NCBI GenBank assembly: GCA_049613665.1
Contig: JBMZCV010000178.1
Span: forward strand, 1 to 10,168
DNA length: 10,168 nt
Source of the DNA: JBMZCV01 sp049613665
Lineage (GTDB): Bacteria > Bacteroidota > Bacteroidia > Chitinophagales > UBA2359
Direction: 5' to 3'
Positions 5,812 through 10,168 of this stretch are shown piece after piece. The notes beneath the pieces were generated by a model. It worked only from the letters and a program-made list of their open reading frames with translations, ran no database searches and had not been told where the DNA came from. Positions within the stretch are counted from its first letter, which is position 1. The number at the start of each line of letters is the position of its first letter. Made by a program: the position numbers and the translations under genes.

Positions 5812-7179
5812 ATGAGAGCAGTTACATTTATTTTAATGGTCTATGGTATGCTCTTTGCTAATATAAGTGTAAGCTTTTCGGCAGAAATAACCAACCAAGA
5901 GCCAGCTTGTAATGACAACTCGCTGGCAAAAAAAGGAACACCACTTACAGATAATGGCAGCTTTAGAACAGCCGTCAAACAAGTGACTCCAACCGTAGTG
6001 TATATCAAAACAAGCCAAACGCAATATAAATTCTATCCTAATCAGATACCAAATACGATTGGTTCGGGCGTAATTATCGACGATTTGGGCTATATCGTTA
6101 CGAATAATCATGTTATAGAAGCAAGCAAACGCATAGAAGTAACCTTATATAATAGACGAACTTATGAAGCTAGAATTGTAGGAACTGACCCTGCAACAGA
6201 TTTGGCTCTGCTAAAAATTGATGCTCCAGAATTGCCATCGGTGGCTTTTGGCAACTCCGATTCGCTGCAAATCGGTGATTGGGTAATCGCTATCGGCAAT
6301 CCTCTGAATCTTAAATTTACGGTCACATTGGGCATTGTGAGTGCCAAAGCTAGAAGCCTCAATACTTTGAATGTGGAAGATGCCGTAGAAGCTTTTATTC
6401 AAACAGATGCGGTGATAAATAGAGGAAATAGTGGCGGCCCGCTAGTAGATATTGATGGAAAACTTGTTGGAATTAATACGGCCATTAGTTCTGTGTCTCA
6501 AAATTATATCGGCTATGCTTTTGCAGTACCTTCAAATATGGTCAAAAAAGTGGTGGAGGATTTGCGACTATATGGCATGGTACAACGTGGTTATCTCAAT
6601 ATGAAAGTGAAAGAAATAGATAATGAGGTGGCCAAAGAATTGGAACTCAAAAGCATGTTTGGCGTATGTGTGGAAAGTGTATTTGAAAATGGAGCAGCAG
6701 AAGAAGCAGGTTTGCTAAAAGAAGATATTATTACGGCAGTACATGGCTATCCTGTGACTTCAGTAGCCGAATATACAGAGCGTATTGCTTTGTTTAGTCC
6801 AGACGATATTATTAGTGTCACGGTGCTTCGAAAAGGAAAAAAAATACATCTTAATGTGCAGTTGAAAGGTATCACAAAAGAAAGCGATATTGGAGTTGTA
6901 TTGGGAGCGAGTTTCGAAAACTTGTCTGTGAATGAGTTGCGGAGACTTGGCTTGCGAAATGGCATACGAATTGTGAATATCAATGAAGGTTTGCTACAAA
7001 ATTATACAGGCATTCGTTCTAGTTTTATTATTACAAAAAACGACAATGGTAACATTACTTCGGTAGAACATTTTTTTGACCAAGTGAAAAAAATGAAAAA
7101 AGGTGATACGATGAAATTAATAGGCTTTTATCCAGTAGATAGAAGAGCTACAAAATACTATCCGTTTACGATGAGATAA
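5812..7179 (+). CDS. htrA: HtrA/DegP-family serine protease, secreted paralogue
   Basis: Second periplasmic HtrA protease, 455 residues, a clear paralogue of the gene before it. The N-terminus is a normal signal peptide (MRAVTFILMVYGMLFANISV...) with a likely cut after SFSA at about residue 24, so unlike its neighbour it should be released into the periplasm. Triad: His100 (TNNHVI), Asp130 (ATDLALLKI), Ser207 (RGNSGGPL), with the same His-Asp (30) and Asp-Ser (77) spacing as the paralogue. The loop before the His strand is much shorter (about 70-83). PDZ1 covers about 260-352, but its carboxylate-binding loop reads YLNM, with Asn replacing the usual Gly of YLGV. A degenerate second PDZ-like domain follows (about 362-450). 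The start is the ATG directly before the signal peptide; no Shine-Dalgarno is present. It ends at a bidirectional terminator. Confidence 0.95.
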   Translation: MRAVTFILMVYGMLFANISVSFSAEITNQEPACNDNSLAKKGTPLTDNGSFRTAVKQVTPTVVYIKTSQTQYKFYPNQIPNTIGSGVIIDDLGYIVTNNHVIEASKRIEVTLYNRRTYEARIVGTDPATDLALLKIDAPELPSVAFGNSDSLQIGDWVIAIGNPLNLKFTVTLGIVSAKARSLNTLNVEDAVEAFIQTDAVINRGNSGGPLVDIDGKLVGINTAISSVSQNYIGYAFAVPSNMVKKVVEDLRLYGMVQRGYLNMKVKEIDNEVAKELELKSMFGVCVESVFENGAAEEAGLLKEDIITAVHGYPVTSVAEYTERIALFSPDDIISVTVLRKGKKIHLNVQLKGITKESDIGVVLGASFENLSVNELRRLGLRNGIRIVNINEGLLQNYTGIRSSFIITKNDNGNITSVEHFFDQVKKMKKGDTMKLIGFYPVDRRATKYYPFTMR

Positions 7180-7189
7180 TCATAGCAAA

Positions 7190-7235
7190 AAAAGAGCATC
7201 TGTTTAAGTTTCAAGACTTAGACAGATGCTCTTTT
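7190..7235. terminator. Bidirectional intrinsic terminator between convergent genes
   Basis: AAAAGAGCATCTGT (7190-7203) pairs perfectly with ACAGATGCTCTTTT (7222-7235). After one mismatch TAAGT pairs with ACTTA (7205-7209 with 7216-7220), leaving a six-base loop. The A-run on the left and T-run on the right let it stop both htrA (plus) and the glucosaminidase gene (minus). It lies exactly in the 75-base gap between their stop codons. Confidence 0.92.
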
Positions 7236-7254
7236 GCATTTCAAAAGAATGATT

Positions 7255-8472
7255 TTAGCCCTTTGGAGCTTTATATTTCAAATGCAAAATTTGTCCTTCC
7301 CGTGCCGAAGTATAAGGTTTCAAGCGGTTGAGTTTGTACAAAGATTTGAGTTTGATGCCATAAAGTTGAGCAATATCGTGTAGTGTTTCGCCTTTTTCTA
7401 CTCTATGCGAGCTTTTGCCAGTCGACAATCTACTTTTTTTAGCTGCTAAATATATTGGAGAATCTGGTTTTACTTTTTCGCCTTTCAACATCTCATTGTA
7501 GCGAAATAACTTTTTCTCCGAAATATTGTTTTGTTGAGCAATATAAGCCAATGTTGTTTCTTTATTGACCAAAACAGCATCTATACCATTAATGCGTTTT
7601 CGTTTGAGGCTCACAGACTGAGTATTGCTAGCTTGCGATTGTTGGTCTTTTTCTATTTGCTCTTTCTCGGCAGCAAGAGCAAGTTTTTCATCATTTTCTT
7701 GCTTCAATTTTTTCTCAAGCATTGCTGTTTGTTCTGCTTCTTTTTGCTTCAAAGCAGTTGTCGATTCTGGCACTGTATTTTGTGCCAATACATTGGGTTT
7801 ATCGTTGGTATTTTGTGGTGTAAAAACCTTTGTTGTTGCTGGAACTTGTCTATTTTGCAAGCTATGGCTAGTCGCACTAGCATGATGCGTATTAGTTGTT
7901 GGATGATAGCTGGGAGCAGGTTGATACACCGCTACAACATCTTGTCGGTCATATTGGTCTAGTTGATAGCGTCGAATCAAGCTCACCAAACCTTTAGCAT
8001 ATTGCTTGTTGGTAGCATATCCTAACCGTTGCAAACCATAAGCCCAACTGACATAATCTGTTTTTTCGAGATTGAACAAAGCACTATAATGTCCATATCT
8101 ATGATACATCAAAAAATGTGAATGGTCAATATAGGACTCTTGCACAGAAGGATAACGGCGAAAACACTCTTGCGGAGCATCATCATTGATTTTTATGGTG
8201 TCGCCTGTCCAATAAGACTTGCATTTGATACCAAAATGATTTCGACCTTCCAATGCCAAACGACTTTGGCCTTTATTGGTTTCCAACAAGGCTTGAGCCA
8301 GCTTAATACTAGCAGGCACACCCATTCTATTCATTTCTTCAATGGCCAAATTTTTGTGCGAGTCGATATATTGGTAAGCCTTATAATCGTCGTTGGCACA
8401 AGCCGTATGAATAAAAAAGAAAAAGGTACTAGCTAAAAAAAAACAAAGGTTGGCTTTAAAAAAGGTACGCAT
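7255..8472 (-). CDS. Secreted glucosaminidase (peptidoglycan hydrolase) with two LysM domains
   Basis: Envelope hydrolase expected to cleave peptidoglycan glycan strands at N-acetylglucosamine. It has 405 residues from the chosen ATG at 8470-8472. The signal peptide is MRTFFKANLCFFLASTFFFF... with a likely cut after TACA (about residue 26). An FlgJ/Auto-type glucosaminidase domain covers about 35-170: IKLAQALLET with the presumed catalytic Glu64, then EGRNHFGIKC, FRRYPSVQESYIDHS and YGLQRLGYATNKQYA. A Pro/Thr/Gln-rich linker follows, then a charged coiled-coil-like stretch (about 243-278, Lys/Glu/Gln-rich). Two LysM peptidoglycan-binding domains end the protein (about 292-343 and 356-398; the second has VEKGETLHDIAQLYGI). 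The frame is open to an ATG at 8515-8517, which would lengthen the signal peptide by 15 residues; I prefer the shorter form. A lipoprotein is unlikely because the residue at -3 before Cys is His. Separate from the upstream methyltransferase gene. Confidence 0.93.
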   Translation of the reverse strand: MRTFFKANLCFFLASTFFFFIHTACANDDYKAYQYIDSHKNLAIEEMNRMGVPASIKLAQALLETNKGQSRLALEGRNHFGIKCKSYWTGDTIKINDDAPQECFRRYPSVQESYIDHSHFLMYHRYGHYSALFNLEKTDYVSWAYGLQRLGYATNKQYAKGLVSLIRRYQLDQYDRQDVVAVYQPAPSYHPTTNTHHASATSHSLQNRQVPATTKVFTPQNTNDKPNVLAQNTVPESTTALKQKEAEQTAMLEKKLKQENDEKLALAAEKEQIEKDQQSQASNTQSVSLKRKRINGIDAVLVNKETTLAYIAQQNNISEKKLFRYNEMLKGEKVKPDSPIYLAAKKSRLSTGKSSHRVEKGETLHDIAQLYGIKLKSLYKLNRLKPYTSAREGQILHLKYKAPKG

Positions 8473-8540
8473 AGCAGATATTTTTTGCTTATATGTTCTA
8501 AGGAAATACGATAACATAAGTACTGAAAAAAATTAAATGA

Positions 8541-8643
8541 TAAATTGAGAAAACTAACACGCTGATTTTCAGTTTGTTAAGTAGTCGAATAGATTTATTC
8601 TACAAATCGCCCTATTATTACATAGTGCTTGGCATTTAGCACA
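8541..8643. repeat. MITE-like repeat, copy 3 (reverse orientation, modules reordered)
   Basis: Right end TAGTGCTTGGCATTTAG is the reverse complement of the family end. The hairpin CTAACACGCTGA-TTT-TCAGTTTGTTAA (8554-8580) lies at the far end, followed by TAAGTAGTCG (8578-8587) and GATTTATTCTACAAAT (8592-8607), the exact complement of 2838-2853 in copy 2. In copy 2 the hairpin sits between that block and the outer end, so the modules are in a different order. It lies between the glucosaminidase and methyltransferase genes. Confidence 0.6.
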
Positions 8644-8672
8644 AAATAAAAATCTAAATAGCCTTTTAGTAC

Positions 8673-9311
8673 TTACACCATTTTTCTAGCAATCATAATG
8701 CCATCTCTGATAGGCAACAAGATGTTTTGCACTCTATTGTCGTTTTGTATTTTTTTGTTATAAGCATCTAAAGCAGCCGTATCTTTATCTTTTTGTTGGT
8801 CTAAAACCTTGCCGCTCCAAAGCACATTATCTGCAATGATATAGCCACCTTTTCGCACTTTTTCAAACACCATATCATAATAATTGGCATAGTTTATCTT
8901 GTCGGCATCAAGGAAAACAAGGTCGAAGGTCGCTTCAATTTTCGGAATAATATCTAAGGCATTGCCGATATAAGGTTTGATTTTCTCGGTTACGCCAGCT
9001 TTTTCAAAATACTGCTGTTGCATACTTTGTAGCTCTTCATTGATGTCAATAGTGTGTAACATACCACTTTTTTGGAGGCCAGCACATAAACAAATAGCCG
9101 AATAGCCCGTAAATGTCCCAACTTCCAAAATTTGCTTTGGCTGTATCATAAAGCTCATCATACTCAAAAATGCACCTTGCAAATGACCTGCTATCATCTG
9201 TGGCATAATAGTTTTGATGTGTGTGTCTCTGTACAAACCATATAGCACATCGCTTTCTTGAGAAGTATGCTGCTCGGCATAGTTTGCTAGTTGTTTAGGT
9301 ATAAAATCCAT
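8673..9311 (-). CDS. SAM-dependent O-methyltransferase, catechol (COMT-like) type
   Basis: Soluble class I methyltransferase of the O-methyltransferase family 3 group (catechol/caffeoyl-CoA type), which moves a methyl group from SAM to a hydroxyl, usually with a divalent metal. It has 212 residues, the usual size for bacterial members. The SAM-binding glycine motif is ILEVGTFTGYSA (61-72), and TIDI (87-90) gives the acidic residue at the end of strand 2. FLDADK (133-138) and IADNVLWSGKV (159-169) supply the expected metal ligands Asp135, Asp161 and Asn162. The C-terminal LLPIRDGIMIARK is the typical last strand pair. The natural substrate cannot be read from sequence, and the neighbours do not point to a pathway. 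The start ATG has no Shine-Dalgarno. The spacer upstream carries an AT-rich TATAATTATAAAA stretch but no clear TAnnTTTG. Confidence 0.94.
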   Translation of the reverse strand: MDFIPKQLANYAEQHTSQESDVLYGLYRDTHIKTIMPQMIAGHLQGAFLSMMSFMIQPKQILEVGTFTGYSAICLCAGLQKSGMLHTIDINEELQSMQQQYFEKAGVTEKIKPYIGNALDIIPKIEATFDLVFLDADKINYANYYDMVFEKVRKGGYIIADNVLWSGKVLDQQKDKDTAALDAYNKKIQNDNRVQNILLPIRDGIMIARKMV

Positions 9312-9460
9312 ATTCTAAAGGTCTTGTTTTTTTATAATTATAGTGCTTCGCAAACAAGTTAGGCAAATCATATAAGATGTTCTTTTGAAACTCAAAAATT
9401 GACATAATTATTACAAAGCTTGATTGTTTTGAAGGCTTTTTTCTGTATCATTTCCAATGC

Positions 9461-9485
9461 AAATGTATTGCTTTTTATGTCTTGA
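9461..9485. repeat. 25-base direct repeat, unit 1
   Basis: AAATGTAT, two variable bases (TG), then CTTTTTATGTCTTGA. Identical at 23 of 25 positions to unit 2 at 9743-9767; flanking sequence does not match. On the minus strand it reads CTT...TACATTTG, which contains a -7-like TACATTTG (9460-9467) about 150 bases before the methyltransferase start, but no fitting -33 element. Confidence 0.5.
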
Positions 9486-9503
9486 GGCTAAAAAAACATA
9501 TCA

Positions 9504-9600
9504 TTTAAATAGTCAAGCACTATTTAAGGATAGAACGATTTGTGCCAAGGTCTTGAAATTCAACATGTTGGATTCCACAATTTGAAAATAATTATAAAAC
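9504..9600. repeat. MITE-like repeat, copy 4 (diverged)
   Basis: AAGCACTATTTAA matches the family end. ACGATTTGT, a degenerate hairpin CCAAGGTCTTGAA/TTCAACATGTTGG (about 9544-9571), then CCACAATTTG follow in the same order as in copy 2. The left tip is itself a perfect palindrome, TTAAATAGT (9505-9513) with ACTATTTAA (9519-9527). The copy is more decayed than the others and no right inverted end is visible. Confidence 0.45.
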
Positions 9601-9605
9601 AATAG

Positions 9606-9641
9606 CTAAACAAAACAGATTTTAAATCCTGTTTCGTTTAG
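9606..9641. repeat. Stem-loop, 13-base stem
   Basis: CTAAACAAAACAG (9606-9618) pairs with CTGTTTCGTTTAG (9629-9641), with a single A/C mismatch and a 10-base loop. There is no T-run on either side, so a simple intrinsic terminator is unlikely. Role unknown. Confidence 0.45.
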
Positions 9642-9742
9642 TAATGTCAATCGCAAATAAAGAAGTTATTTTTTGAACGTTACTTAGCTATCTTTTTTTG
9701 AAAAATTGAGTGAAAAAAAAGTTTTTAACCTACTTTTTTTAT

Positions 9743-9767
9743 AAATGTATCACTTTTTATGTCTTGA
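9743..9767. repeat. 25-base direct repeat, unit 2
   Basis: AAATGTAT, CA, then CTTTTTATGTCTTGA: the second unit, 282 bases after the first and in the same direction. It lies in an AT-rich stretch without genes. The two units could be a protein-binding site or remains of a longer duplicated sequence. Confidence 0.5.
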
Positions 9768-9892
9768 CATTTTGTTGTTGCAAAAAAAATAATGTAACTA
9801 CTCAGCATTAGATTTTAAAACTCAAAAAACTCATTTTGTATCAAATTTTAGTTTTCATATGAAACAGAAAGAAACCGTTAAGGCATGAAGAA

Positions 9893-9920
9893 AAATTAAG
9901 AACTGAATCATTCTTAATTT
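9893..9920. repeat. Perfect 10-base stem-loop
   Basis: AAATTAAGAA (9893-9902), loop CTGAATCA, TTCTTAATTT (9911-9920). It lies just before the nested inverted-repeat element. The AT-only stem, followed by CTTAACCC rather than a T-run, makes it a poor terminator. Confidence 0.4.
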
Positions 9921-9921
9921 C

Positions 9922-10154
9922 TTAACCCAAGTTTTGTCACAAACGTTTCGCATCTACGAAGCTATAAAATGGCGAATTTAACTTTTTTGATTACAAACAT
10001 TCCGCATCTATGATGCTGGTATAGTGCCATAGGTACGAAATATTTGTAAAATATCCGTTTACTACTACTTCAAAGCGTCGTAGATGCGAAACGTTTGTCT
10101 AATTAGTTGGCAAAGCTGAAACCTTTAGGAACTACATAGCCAACTTGGGTTTAA
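9922..10154. repeat. Nested inverted-repeat element (REP/BIME-like)
   Basis: Three nested levels. Outer: AACCCAAGTT (9924-9933) with AACTTGGGTT (10142-10151). Middle: 9939-9963 with 10074-10098, pairing at 24 of 25 positions (core ACAAACGTTTCGCATC). Inner: the palindrome 9991-10049, whose arms TTACAAACATTCCGCATCTA and the complement of TAGGTACGAAATATTTGTAA are diverged versions of the middle arms. TTGGC/GCCAA (10107-10111 with 10139-10143) adds a side hairpin. The ACAAAYRTTTCG core resembles intergenic repeats I recall from other Bacteroidota genomes. Confidence 0.65.
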
Positions 10155-10168
10155 TGGTTAGACATAAA

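Larger units (their letters stand above)
9312..10168. other. Terminal non-coding region rich in repeats
   Basis: 857 bases with no convincing ORF on either strand. They contain two 25-base direct repeats, repeat copy 4, a 13-base-stem hairpin (9606-9618 with 9629-9641), a 10-base-stem hairpin (9893-9902 with 9911-9920) and a nested inverted-repeat element running nearly to the window edge. The next gene must lie beyond the end. Confidence 0.6.

Noticed and set aside
7531..7962. 143-residue plus-strand open frame opposite the glucosaminidase gene
   Set aside because: A shadow of the Gln/Lys-rich linker and LysM region on the other strand, giving a Cys/Phe-rich peptide without a family match.
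9939..10098. Could the repeated ACAAAC...GTTTGT units be a CRISPR array?
   Set aside because: The units alternate in orientation, differ in spacing and are palindromic partners rather than direct repeats; no cas genes are present.

Overview
The window looks like a piece of an AT-rich Bacteroidota chromosome, probably Cytophagales-like, though I cannot place it more precisely. The reasons are the very AT-rich spacers, the lack of clear Shine-Dalgarno sequences before nearly all starts, one well-formed TTTG-N20-TAnnTTTG promoter of the Bacteroidota type, the HtrA proteases with a degenerate second C-terminal PDZ-like domain, and a glucosaminidase/LysM protein of a kind common in that phylum.

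Layout. The left block is on the minus strand: a CorA-type divalent-cation transporter (194-1147), diaminopimelate epimerase dapF (1381-2172) and a 74-residue single-pass membrane protein of unknown function (2338-2562). A 512-base spacer full of repeats separates it from two plus-strand tandem HtrA/DegP-family serine proteases (3075-4595 and 5812-7179). These are paralogues that both keep the catalytic triad, and 1.2 kb of non-coding, hairpin-rich DNA lies between them. A strong bidirectional terminator (7190-7235) closes this block against two minus-strand genes: a secreted glucosaminidase with a coiled-coil linker and two LysM domains (7255-8472), and a class I SAM-dependent O-methyltransferase of the catechol type (8673-9311). 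The last 857 bases hold no convincing gene but several repeats.

Function. The genes fit a loose cell-envelope theme. DapF makes meso-diaminopimelate for peptidoglycan and lysine, the glucosaminidase cuts peptidoglycan, the two HtrA proteins are periplasmic quality-control proteases (one apparently membrane-anchored, one secreted), and CorA is an inner-membrane transporter. Spacings of 160 bases or more between same-strand genes argue against one tight operon. I see no defence system, phage, transposase, tRNA, rRNA or CRISPR array.

The most unusual content is non-coding. There is a dispersed family of about 100-130 base MITE-like repeats (1254-1380, 2764-2890 plus an inverted piece at 2895-2950, 8541-8643, 9504-9600, and an end fragment at 5637-5652). 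A 409-base interval is bounded by 28-base inverted repeats (5075-5483) and contains REP-like hairpins. A nested inverted-repeat element lies at 9922-10154, and a pair of 25-base direct repeats at 9461 and 9743. An orphan promoter at 4770-4801 may drive a small RNA or a tiny ORF between the two proteases.
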